64,000 nt of DNA from positions 8,256,001 through 8,320,000 of the forward strand of contig NC_090723.1 of NCBI RefSeq assembly GCF_040954835.1, given 5' to 3'. This document shows positions 1 to 10,900 of this stretch, one piece after another. The stretch is from Lepisosteus oculatus. Taxonomy: Eukaryota; Chordata; Actinopteri; Semionotiformes; Lepisosteidae. The position numbers and the translations under genes are program-made. A model generated the notes under the pieces. The model searched no databases and had not been told where the DNA came from. It was given only the letters and a program-made list of their open reading frames with translations. Position 1 is the stretch's first letter. Each line of letters opens with the position of its first letter.

Positions 1-21
1 AGACGGTAACCCAAAGCTAAA

Positions 22-2256
22 ATGCTGGGGGACTGCGGGCTTGCCTTGGCTTTGAAGGAAATATGGACTCTCTCTTTCCTGAGAGACGTCTTCTTTGAAT
101 TTGCAGGCACCGGCATCTTCCTGTTCGCAAGCTTGGCCTCCACCCTCCTGTGGCAGACAGATGAGTTTCGGGGTGCAAACCCTGGGGCGTCTTGGACAGT
201 TTCCGCCACGCACACGCTCGCCTCGCCAGCTGTTGTGATCGGAGCGTCCCCAGACCCCGTCCGCGTGTCTCTTGCCTTTGGGATTTCGGTCGCTCTGGTG
301 TCCCTGTGTCTGAGGTCAGGTGGGGGTGTTCATCTGAACCCCGCAGTGACCCTGGCGCTCTTGGCTGGACTGAGGGTGTCTCCACTGCGGGCAGTCCTTT
401 ACGTCTTATCCCAGCTTGGGGGCGCCTTGATGGCGTCCGCGGTGCTTCTGGGGGTGACTCCGGAGGCCATCCGGGGAAAAACTGGCATAAACGAGGTGAG
501 TGGACATCTTGTATCGTCGGTTTGGTCATTGAAAACAAGTCCTCTGTCGCAATGATCCCTTTCTGCTGGCGTTTCTTTTTCAGCTGAGCCCAGGGGTCTG
601 CGAGTATCAAGCCCTGTGTGTGGAGATGTTTGTCACCTTCCAGTTTGTCCTGTGTGTTTTTGCCACGTTGGATCCAAAATCTGCCCTCCATAAGTTGGCG
701 CCTCTTGCGATAGGACTGGCCGTCACTCTGGGACATCTTGTTGCTGTAAGATTTACTTTATTCAATCTGTTCTTTTTTGTTCTCGTTCTTTTTTTAGAAC
801 TGTAACTATATCTACTGAACACTAGACAGTAAGCAGAAAAAAGTACTTCTTATGCTCTCACTGAAATTGAAGTGGGGTGGCTAGCATTGATGCAGATTGT
901 GGATCCTGGGTTTGATTTCAGGCTGGGGGGCACCTTCTGTGTGGAGCTTGCGTGTTCTCCCCCGTGGTGCATGGGTTTTCTCCAGGTGCTCCCAATTTCC
1001 TCCCACCTCCCCAGAGATCTGCATTCGTTTTAAACTGTGCGTGTGTTTGTGCCTCGCAACAGACTGGCTTGCGCCCTGTGGTTCTCTAATTGGTCTCAGG
1101 TCATCATGGCCCTTTCCAGGAATAAGCAGCTTCCAGTTTATGAATGCATGAGCATGCCTTCTCTTCCTGGGCCACAATCTTCCTGAGGTGATCACATGCC
1201 CTGTTTGTCTGATTTCTCCAGATTGGCTTCACGGGCTGCAGCATGAATCCAGCTCGGTCTTTCGGTCCTGCTGCGGTGACTGTTAACTTCAGATCTCACT
1301 GGGTGAGCCCTCGTCTCTGAGCCCTGTTCTTTCCGCAGGTCTTCGGGTACCCTTTGAACTGGTCTTCAATTAATTACGATGTTTAATACACAGGAATGCC
1401 TAAGTCCTTAATGTAGGTCACATAGGGGATCCTGCTTCCCCATCACTGCAGTGCAGATCCCTTGCGGATGGTGGGGGACCTCCATTCTGCACCAGCTGCC
1501 CCACGACACAGCAGATCAGGTGGAAAAGGGAGAAATTCTTTCACCACTTTAACGGAGGAGAAGCTGTGGTGAAGCCAGGCTGTATGAGCCCAGAGTGGAA
1601 TTTATCATTGACACCCGGGTTAACACCCGTGATCTCGTGACAGCAGGGGTCCTGTGTATGTGGATTTGCATGTCCCTCTTTGCGTTTTAATGGGCTTTTC
1701 CCGGATGCTTTGGTTTCCTCTCGCCTCCCGAAGGCATGCATGATTGGGTTTCATTGGATAATCCTGGTTGTCCCCTAGGGACTACTCCCAGTTCCCATCA
1801 GCTGACTGAACAAGGCCTAGCACAGAAAAACAAATGCCAGTAACTCAGAGCCTTTAGGCAGGCATGATACCGAAGTGAGTGTGATCAAAAAAGAATCTGC
1901 TGCATAAGCTTTCCTTGAGTCAAGGTGAAGATGCATTCATCATTCATGCTCAAGGCAGCTGTGGCTTCTGACGAGCGGTGTGTTACAGATTTGGTGATGC
2001 ACTGTAATACGAATGAGGAATGGTTACGAACAGAAGGAGGCCACTCTAGCCCAGAACTGTCTAAGCTTTTTTTTTGGGACCGTTTGTCTTGCAGGTGTTT
2101 TGGGCTGGTCCCTGCGGAGGCGCTGTCCTGGCCTGCCTGATGCACGATCTGATCCTTTTTCCCAGGTGGGGCGGCAGGAAGGAGTGGCTGCTGGAGATGA
2201 GAGCGTCCTGCCTCCGGGATAGCCGCCCGCAGCCAGGCACCAGGGAGACGGAGTAG
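22..2256 (+). CDS. Orthodox (water-selective) aquaporin, four exons, complete
   Basis: Coding exons are 22-495, 584-745, 1222-1302 and 2095-2256, all with GT-AG introns in phase 0, giving 292 aa. This four-exon layout is that of the AQP0/1/2/4/5/6 group. An in-frame TAA at 7-9 makes the ATG at 22 the first usable start. The protein has the six-helix aquaporin pattern, with NPA motifs at residues 106-108 and 221-223 (NPAVT, NPARSF). The aromatic/arginine filter positions read F86, H209, C218 and R224, the set of strict water channels such as AQP1; C218 matches the mercury-sensitive cysteine. It should conduct water across a cell membrane. Loop A (about residues 45-80) is unusually long and the C-terminal tail is basic. 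It lies 2.65 kb upstream of itga2b on the same strand. I cannot assign the subfamily; an AQP1-like type or one of the non-mammalian classes (AQP14/AQP15) is possible. The upstream promoter is outside the window. Confidence 0.93.
895..1150 (+). repeat. Degenerate dispersed fish repeat (aquaporin intron 2)
   Basis: The segment reads like the common interspersed fish repeat that runs from a 'gtgtggagtttgcatgttct' type block to a 'tttcctcccac' block. A matching stretch in the opposite orientation lies at 10605-10850, and another worn piece at 1640-1775. The family is not named here. It has no bearing on the aquaporin reading frame. Confidence 0.55.
1640..1775 (+). repeat. Fragment of the same dispersed repeat (aquaporin intron 3)
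   Basis: This is a shorter, more diverged copy of the 895-1150 repeat, recognised from the ordered blocks 'tggatttgcatgtcc', 'ggatgctttggtttcctc' and 'aaggcatgca'. Confidence 0.45.
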
Positions 2257-2608
2257 GGTTCTGGAAAAACGCCGCTCCTCCGATAGGAACAGGGCGAGCG
2301 TTACAGTTTTGAGTCTGACTTCACTATATTGGAAATGTGGAAATGATAACTGTGAACCACATTTCAAAATACGGGTAAAGCATGACATTTGTTAGACATC
2401 TTTTCACTCTACATCTGTTCGCCTCCCTTTCCAAAACTAGTCTGAGAAATATGTTTTCATTTCACACCAAACCTTCTCTTTCTAGAGATGCATAAGCCTT
2501 TTAGAGCGTTTTTTTGCACCAAAGACCACCATTACCTCTCTACACGGCAGACGGAATGAAGTATTTAGAAGTGCAACAGGCAGTTTGTGATGAAAAACTA
2601 TTGTCAGG

Positions 2609-2614
2609 AATAAA
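2609..2614 (+). other. Candidate aquaporin poly(A) signal
   Basis: AATAAA occurs about 350 nt after the aquaporin stop codon. A second AATAAA lies at 2900-2905. Either could end the transcript; the sequence alone does not decide. Confidence 0.4.
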
Positions 2615-3574
2615 ATATGTAAGTTATTAGCTACTAAAACTAGTTTACTTAATCATTTCTTTTGGAGCATGTCCAAATATCTTTTTTTCTTGACAGAAAA
2701 TAATTTTACACACCGGGTCTCATAAATTTAATAAGCAACATGTCTGTGAACAAATTGTAAGCTGTTTTTAAAACAGATATACATGGGATAGCTGCTATAC
2801 TTATAGTGCACCACAACACAAATATTCCCTGGTAGTGTATAGCTTAAAGATGGATAATATTAGTTGCCTCTTTAGATGTAATATTATTTGTACCACTAAA
2901 ATAAAATGCTGCTGTAATGCATAAAATTCGTTTGATAAAAATCGATTAATGATGTATCATGAAAGGTGATGTTAAAATAAACTATTGTTATTATTGATGC
3001 TGTAGTTTAAGTACTGCTTCAGAACTATTACTGGAACAGTAATAGTTATTTCACTCATGACACTGCAGCCTGACAGTTGCTCTGAGATCAGGAAGTTTGC
3101 TTTTTCCTCCTTGAATTTATTTTTAATTCCGTGTAGCTTGCCAAGGAACCTTATCAGCATTCTTTAGGAAGAGCTGTGTTGTGTCTTAATTATCTGGTTC
3201 ACCCAGCTCTCTGTATTGCATCGCTGTAATATCTGTTATCAGAGGAATTTCAGTATTCGCTGCTGCATTGAGAGACTGGCATGAAGGCGACACATGTCTT
3301 CGTATTCTGTTGAAATCAGGCTGTTCAGGCCTCAAGTTCCAAGGAGACTGGAAGCTGTTTGCTTTTGTTTCTTTCCTCCATAGTTTCCAGAGACTTCTTG
3401 GATTCACAAAGCTGGCAAACCTGTGCCTTTGGGACCAGGAATAACCTGTGTGCTCAGCAAAGCCTTGCTAACAAAGCATGGTGATGAGCTGGGTTTTCTC
3501 AGGATCATTTAGAAATATATACGTTCAGCCTATTGTAATATTTCAGTATTATATTAGTATGCACATATAAGGAC

Positions 3575-3900
3575 TGCCAGCAGCCATATCGCCCTGCAGC
3601 TCTCAACTGGCTACCCACTGAAGCTAAGCAGGGTTGAGCCTGGCTGCTGCTGGAAGTGGTGTTAGTGAGACCAGTGGGGGGCGCTCACCCTGCGGGCTGT
3701 GTGGGTCCTAATGCCCCAGTATAGTGGTGGGGACACTATACTCTAGTGGGTGCCGTCTTTCGGATAAGAATTTAAACCGAGGTCCAGACTCTCAGTGGTC
3801 ATTAAAGATGCCCGGACATTTCTTGAGAAGAGTAGGGAGTTATCCCAGTGTCTGGGCTGAATTTCCCCCCTTGACCTTTACTGTGGCCTCCAAATTGTCC
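3575..3900 (+). repeat. 5S rRNA-derived SINE (SINE3-like), copy A
   Basis: The head contains 'gaagctaagcagggttgagc', which closely matches the 5S rRNA internal promoter region. The body follows with the blocks 'gggtcctaatgccccagta', 'gtgccgtctttcggat' and 'ccgaggtccagactctcag', shared with copies at 11 kb, 45 kb, 47 kb and 57 kb. An internal deletion removes part of the 5S-like head. The segment 3671-3684 (CCAGTGGGGGGCGC) resembles a CTCF core motif. This is a retroposed element, not a 5S gene. Confidence 0.8.
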
Positions 3901-3937
3901 CCCTGTATGATGGGCTTGCACTGGCCCTGCGATGGAC

Positions 3938-4040
3938 TGGCGCCCTGTCCAGGCTGTACCCTGCCTTGCGCTCGTTGCTTGCTGGGTAGGCTCCGGCTTC
4001 CTGCGACACTGTATGGTATAAAGCGGTTTGGTGAATGACA
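3938..4040 (+). repeat. Dispersed repeat tail adjoining the SINE
   Basis: The blocks 'gatggactggcgccctgtcc', 'cttgctgggtaggctccgg' and 'ataaagcggttt' are those of a common fish repeat tail. A related stretch lies at 36005-36140 and, reversed, at 10605-10760. It may have been joined to the SINE by insertion or rearrangement. Confidence 0.6.
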
Positions 4041-4812
4041 AGGCATACAGTATATAAGGTTTAATGCAGTATTCCATTACCTACAGAACCTCTCATTATA
4101 CACGCAGAGAAAGGTGTGACCCAATGCTTTGGCTGTAGAGCCACCTTCTACTGTACCTGAAGAAACATTGTTTCACAACAAATTCTCCTTTTAGAAGGAG
4201 ATTTTCAATATTTTAAAAGGTGGAGACAAAATTAAATGGGAACAGTGTTCGATATGCAAACTAAAAAAAACCTAACCAACCTTTTCTGACTAAACACCTA
4301 GAACATGGTTGTACCAGCCTTCCAATTTTTCTCGATTTCCTTAGAGTTACAAGGTGTAAGTTGTAAAATGCAGAGTTTCATAAAATCCCCATGAACAGAC
4401 TCTTGTCTGCACCTGGATAATCTGCGGTATATATCAATGTGTTCACCATGGTTCAAAACGGCTAGCTTGCTCCTGGACTTCAAAAGTTAGCTTGCTTTAA
4501 AATACACTGCCATCATCGCTTCAGACCGTGCCTATTTAGGGAGGGAACATCGATGACCTTTCCAGTGTTTTGTTACTACACTTTACACAGCTTTTTAACT
4601 GGATATATTGTATGCTTTAGAAACTTCTCAGAAAAGCCTGCACACATTTTCGGGTGAAATACAGTGTTTGAAGCCCTATTTAGCTGTAGAAAATTATCCA
4701 ATAAAATGTTCGTCACTGTTGAGTTTAGTGCCGAGTTCCAACCACAGGGCAAGCCTATCACAGCCACATATCTAGGGTGTTTGCAGTTTCTGCTAGTCAT
4801 TCAGCTGGTTGA

Positions 4813-4832
4813 CGGAAATCCCCTCAGATAAG
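4813..4832 (+). promoter_or_regulatory. Proximal itga2b promoter: ETS and GATA motifs
   Basis: ACGGAA (ETS core CGGAA, 4813-4817) and AGATAAG (a full WGATAR GATA site, 4826-4832) lie 77-96 nt upstream of the itga2b ATG. A reverse-strand TGATAG lies at 4755-4760. No TATA box is evident nearby. In mammals the ITGA2B promoter lacks a TATA box and is driven by paired GATA and ETS sites in megakaryocytes. The assignment is by motif and position only; the transcription start is not visible. Confidence 0.5.
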
Positions 4833-4908
4833 TCCCGCAAATGGTCTTATACCACTGAGAGCTGACAGAAGGCTCAACACACCGAAGCCAAGCGGCGCAA
4901 CTCTGAAG

Positions 4909-7900
4909 ATGGCGAGGGGGTGTAATGGTTATCGATCGCAGGGCGCGCGCCTCCTCTGTGCCGCAGGACCCCTGCTCTTTGCAGCTCTTCTCTGCACAAC
5001 CTCCGGCATAAACATTGACCTCAAGACCCCGTCTATCTACACCGGGCCAGAGGGGAGCTATTTTGGGTTTTCGGTGGATTTTTATCAGACAAGTAACAAC
5101 TTGTGAGTGCCACCTCTTTTCTCATGTGGAACATTAAGATATTTGGAATGCGATGTGCCAGGTTGCATGGTAAAAGGTACTTTTCATTTTTAAAGGTTAA
5201 TTCAGCGTTTCTCTTCGAGCTGCATTTCTTCATTTGCGCTTTAAAATGAGAGCCTGTGATAGAAATGCACAAACAGGACAGAGTTTGCAAAGTCACTTGC
5301 TAGCAGGCAGATTAGAAAGAACATTTGTCCTGTTCGGCGCATAATGTGAAGTGAAAGAGTTCAGGAAATAAGTTTTAAGGAGTCCTAAAACTCCCTTATC
5401 AATCACTCAGCAAATACAGTGCAATAGAAGGGTTAAACTCAAGAGCAGGTGTTCGGGTTGGTTGCTGCAATCAAAATCCCATCCAAATTTGGACTTTTTC
5501 AGGGATCACAAGATGATGGTTTTAATATTTCAGCCGTTTTGTTCCTACTGTATACGTTTCATTTACTATGCAAAGGAAAAGCCTGTGAATCCCGATACAA
5601 TAATGGGAATTAGAATTTCTTAACACGCTCCCCTTGTCTAATTGAAACTGGTCTTTTCTTAAATAACCAAAAGGGTTTATATTTACGGATTCAGTGGGTT
5701 TATTTTTGGAAAGGCATTGGTGTGTGAATTTAAAAAATGAATAATAAACAGTGTATGCGAAATACGTTAACCCCTAGTTGAATTCACTGTCGCTCAGGGA
5801 GGTGCCAACTCTCAGGCCGAAGTGTGTCATATATGTCTCATTCTAGAATACCGTCTCATTTCTAATGCCCATAGCTACCAGCTACAGATAGGTGAATAAA
5901 TAACTACAGGTTATATTAAAATGTGGTATTTTAAAATTTAATATGGTCCGCCTCTCCGATTGCTATAATTTTGTCCAGGTTTTTCAAGTGCGGTCTGTAC
6001 TAAGAAAGAAGACCACCATTCGTGAAACTGTATAACCATCCTAACAAAATGAATCTACAGTATGTGTGCTCCCTTGGGCTCACCAGTGTCATCATATGAC
6101 GAAAATGTCATCTCTCTCACAACATACACCATTGTAGAATGCGCATCCACTCGCCTTATAATAATAATAATTCATAATAATTGCTTACACTTATATAGCG
6201 CTTTTCTGGACACTCCACTCAAAGCGCTGTACAGGTAATGGGGTCTCCCCTCCACCACCACCAGTGTGCAGCCCCACCTGGACCTTAAAAGCATCCTCCA
6301 TGTTACAGACATTTACAAGGGTTCCTCAGAAATCCATTTTGGAGCCATGAAAAAGAATGCCTTGAGTTCTCTGATGCGGGTATGTTTTTATTCTGTTGCT
6401 GTTTGTTTCATGAGCTGGTTGTTTTGTATGTAATATCACTCTTGTTTTTGATTGCTTGTAGGACAGCCCCCTCTCCCCCCGTCCCTGCTGAAAGTCTGTT
6501 TTGGGTCAGTGGGTCTCTTTTTCCTGTTAACGTGGGTTTTTAACCCACTCCAATAAACAAAAGCACGCTGTTTCAGTTCTGATTCACCGAAATCGGTATC
6601 AGCTGGCTCAGGAGCAGTATTTGAGCTGACCCACATGTTTTCCAAGACCAAAGAGGTGCTCTCCTGGAGCAGACGCTTCTGGGAGAGTTTTGAGGTTCTC
6701 TCTCTCCGTCTCTTCCTACGGCAGAGTTCACGTGGTCGTTGGGGCTCCCAAGGCCAACACAAGCCAGCCTGGCGTGACAGAGGGGGGTTCAGTGTTCCTC
6801 TGCTCCTGGCCACCACAGGGAGGAACATGTGATGTTTTGCCTTTTGACATGAAAGGTAATGTGATCAAAGTCTTCAGCACGCAGCTGAATCGTGACTTCG
6901 GCTACAAAACTTCTAATGTCTCGACTGATTGCTTTTCACTTTTATAGACTTTTTTTAACTTTTATTATTAATTTTTAGTTGACTTTTTTTTTCCTTGTTG
7001 AGCTGTGGAACAAAGACCTCTTGACAGATTTATTCTATAAATAAAACAACAGTGCAGCTGGTGCCCCAGTAGCTCAGCCAGTGAAGGCTTTGGCTCAGAG
7101 CTCTGTAACCCAGCGGCTGCAGGTTCGAGCTGGGGGCAGGTCACGAGCAGCAGTGTACAACTAGAAGAGGATTGTTAGGGTAGTGGCGGGGGGGTTAGAG
7201 TTGGGATTAGTTGAGCAGGGACCTCTTTAAAAAAAAAATGCCCCTGTGACTTCCTGGGTGCTTGTGGTGATGTCAGAAGGAGCCTTGCTGCTCCTCCAAT
7301 TGGCTTTGACCCTCCTGTGAGGCAGTGTGGTGCTCACAGTCTGTCTCATGACCGTTTTTACTGTAATAAAATGCTGGATTCATCCTTAAATTGGTTAGTG
7401 TTTCGAACTACAAAATATCCAGGAAATGTAGTTTCCTAAGATTTTCATTAGATTTTGGGCTTGAAAATGTTCATGGAAGCAGTGCAGGAATTTCTATGCA
7501 TTGCTGTCTAGCTCCATAGTAAACTCATACTGCAGCCCCAGTGAAGAATTTGCCACCAAGCTGTTTTTATTCCTCAACAGGTGATGGTACTTACAAATTT
7601 GGGCATCTGACTTTAACAGAGCATAAATCCCACCAGTGGTTTGGAGCAAGTGTGCGATCCAAACAAGATCTCATTGCAGTAAGTAGGCTCCAAAATGTTA
7701 CTTGGATAGCTAGGTAGATTCAAACAGCGGGAAAACCGTTTTAATATTGTTATCATTTCATGAGACGCGTTTTCTTTTACGTCATGTGCTTCCCTTGATA
7801 ATCTTTGGTTTCCGGATTTCTCCTTGAAATTCCCCTTCTCTCTCCTGGGCGGATCTGCAGCGGTGGCTAGGGAGTTTAAACCGCGGTGACGAGTTGTGTT

Positions 7901-10900
7901 TTCTCTCCACGGCGGCCACCCTGCCAACCATAGACGCAGCATGAAAATGTCCAGCAGCAGCGAACACGATTTACTCGCCAGGGGCAGCACTGACCGGCAC
8001 AGCAAGGGATTTATAAAAGCCTTACGGCAGGGACTCCTCACATTTCCTGTGAGCCTTCCTCTGTACTCTCTCCCGCAGGCTTGTGCTCCCCTCTACGAAT
8101 GGAACGTCGAGGATCTGGGCGACACTTCAGGAAAAACGCCAGTGGGGATTTGCCAGATCCTGGATATGCAGTCTAACACGTGGGTGGACTACTCCCCCTG
8201 CAGGAAGACCAACACAGAAACGTTCTACGACCACAACAGATACCGTAAGCAGCGCAAGCTCCCTTAATCTTCCCAGACCTCTCTGCTGTGGGGAAAATAA
8301 GATAAAGATCAGACCACTTTATTGGCCATAAACAATTTCTTGCATTAGGAATTTGTCTTTTTCGCATACCCCAACTTGCTCTCCATGAGACACACAGACA
8401 GGGAGAGAAGCTGGGGGTCAGAGCGCAGGGTCAGCCATTGTACAGCGCCCCTGGAGCAGCTGGGGTGAAGGGCCTTGCTCAGGGGCTCAACGGAGTAGGA
8501 TTCCTCTGCCGGCTGCGGGATTCGAACCGGCACCTTTCCTGCCACAGGCACAGATCCTGAGCCACAGAGCCACTCTGGTGATTCCCGAGAAATGTCACTA
8601 ACACTCGACTTTGACAGACAAGTGGTGGTTGGAGAATCTGGACTCCTGGTCTCCAGAGAGGTACAGCTGCTGTACTCGATAGCAAGAAACGTAACCCGCA
8701 TTTGCTCCAGTTGTATTTTATTTTGGATAAAAGTGTCCGTTACATTTACACCACCACAATTCGTTTATACCACCATGAAAAACAGAATGTTAATTCTCTG
8801 ACCATGCATCCTATATGCTAATCATTATAAATGAAAATGAGCCTGTTTTTCTATTGTTTTTTCCCTGTGCCTGAGGATTTTGGGGTGTTCCTTGATTTGG
8901 GGGGAGGGAATGTGGAGCGGGGGGGGGTGGGAATAGGGGAAGTAAGGGAGATAAATAGGTTCATTTTTTAACCTTATGGTACATTTTTCTCACCAACAAA
9001 TGGGCAGAAAACGATCAAAGAAAATGACATGAATCATTGACTGTGCTTTATTTCCAGGTGGAGACCGCCGATACTGTGAAGCTGGATTTAGCTCTGATAT
9101 TACACAGGTACCACTTCAACATTTGTGCATTATGATTATACAGCACTGTTAGACAGCAGTCAAGAGATGCATCCTGAAAACTTCCATCAAAAACTTTATT
9201 TGACTTTTAAAGTTTTTAAGTGCATGGAATACATGTCAAAAAAGACTGAAACCCGGAGGAATTCTCTTGCTCTCTATAAAAATTTAATTTTTTTTCAGGA
9301 TGGGAAGATTTTACTGGGGGCTCCTGGGGGCTATTTCTTTCAAGGTACGTATGACACGCCGCAGCTGCCGAGTGGCCAGTGGTTTCCATCTCCTGCCTGC
9401 AGGGCTCAGCTAGTGACCGGTCAGGTCACAGGGTCATCTCCGTGGTTACCATGGGAGCACGACGGCGAGTGTGTTGCATCTGCCGAACGTGCCGACACTG
9501 CTGGGGGGGAGGTTCCCATGTCTTGTAAGGTAGTCCTGCCGGGTTCGGGACTCTTCCAGGGAGATCCCTGAACGTTTTAAAACCTGTCCTACCACGACTG
9601 TGGAAATTGTACTTTTAACCTTTTTACTAAATCGACCGTTGAGGCTTAATTAACAGGTCGAGGCATTACAGTAGAACTATTAAGGTGTTTTTTTTTCTTA
9701 TTCAGTGTAAAATTGTGTTTTGAATGATTTATTGTGAAAGCGTATAGCTTAATTGAATTTTCCACTTGTCTGGTGTTAATTAATAGCCTATGGGTCCCTA
9801 TTTAAAAGTGGAAAACAGTGCAGAGTGAAAAAAGAACAGGTATGGAGTTAAGTAATGGAAAATATAAACCTTGAACAGCAGCCAGACCAAATAATAAACG
9901 GCCAAAATGGGCTCCCTAAGTGCCAGTATCAGTTAGGAAAGATGTATTAATTAACGAGTTAGAGTTAATTTCATTTAATTCTGGAGTAATTTTAAAAACC
10001 ACTTATAATAGCAAAGACATACTTCACTCACGATCAATGCAAGTTCTCGCCCTCCTCCCTAGCGCCTTTATTGTGTGACGTGAGCGCCCTCTGCTGGTAA
10101 AATTCTAGCTATGCACTTAACGGGTGTGTGTAGGACGGCGCGATCTCCTACACCGTGTCCGCGGCCAAGCGTCCGAATTCTGTATGTGAACTATTTAAAG
10201 CACAGTCATGTTCACAAGGTACAAAACTGAACTTTCTTTCGTTGCTTGAAAAATGAAAAGGGATTTATGTGAGGGCGCGAAAACCTCATGTTGTGCCTCA
10301 TGTTTAAAGACTTCAAACTGTCCGGTGAATTAAAAATAAAAATTGGCCATTTCTTCCCTTTCACGAAAGGCCAGATCATCGCGGCCAACATGTCGGAGAT
10401 CTTCAGAGTCTTCTCACCTCAAAATCCAATCCGCACCATGAGTACAGAGACTCTCTCCTTGGAATACCAGGAAAGCGAATACGATGAGTACTACGGTAAG
10501 GCTCGGTTTGTAGGGCTGCCAGAAGTCAAGGTGGACCACTACACCTGTGATGGGGATGTCTGTGCATTAACAGAAGCATGAGCAGGGAGGGAGGGGGGTT
10601 GTACAGTTCTGTCCCTCCATCCATTTTCTAAATACTTGATCTAAAACGGGGTTACGGCAGAGCCCATAGCTGTCCCAGCAAGCAGTGGGTGCAGGACAGA
10701 GTGTACATCCTGGAAGGGACGCCAGTCCATTGTAGGGCACACACAGGCACACACTGCCACCAGGGCCGGTTTTCTTACAAGCCTATTAAAGTATATCTTT
10801 GGACTGTGGGATTCATCTGGAGCGAACACCTGCGATCATGGGGAGAACATCTAATAATTATTGATAATAATTCCTTAGGCTCCTATAGCACTTTTCTGGA

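Larger units (their letters stand above)
2257..4800. other. Intergenic: aquaporin 3' UTR, AT-rich spacer and SINE
   Basis: No coding exon was found. The first several hundred bases are presumably aquaporin 3' UTR. About 2620-3580 is AT-rich with no recognisable structure. A 5S-derived SINE and an adjoining repeat tail fill 3575-4040. The remainder is unique-looking sequence leading to the itga2b promoter. Confidence 0.6.

Noticed and set aside
17..736. 239-aa minus-strand open frame
   Set aside because: It overlaps aquaporin exons 1 and 2 antisense and runs through their intron; its composition is low-complexity and basic. It is a shadow of the aquaporin.
3575..3660. 5S rRNA gene
   Set aside because: Only the internal-promoter part matches 5S, it is deleted and mutated, and it continues into a SINE body repeated elsewhere.
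7070..7135. tRNA gene
   Set aside because: A- and B-box-like words are present, but no cloverleaf can be formed; it is a SINE head. The same applies to 8515-8580, 33570-33630 and 58930-58980.
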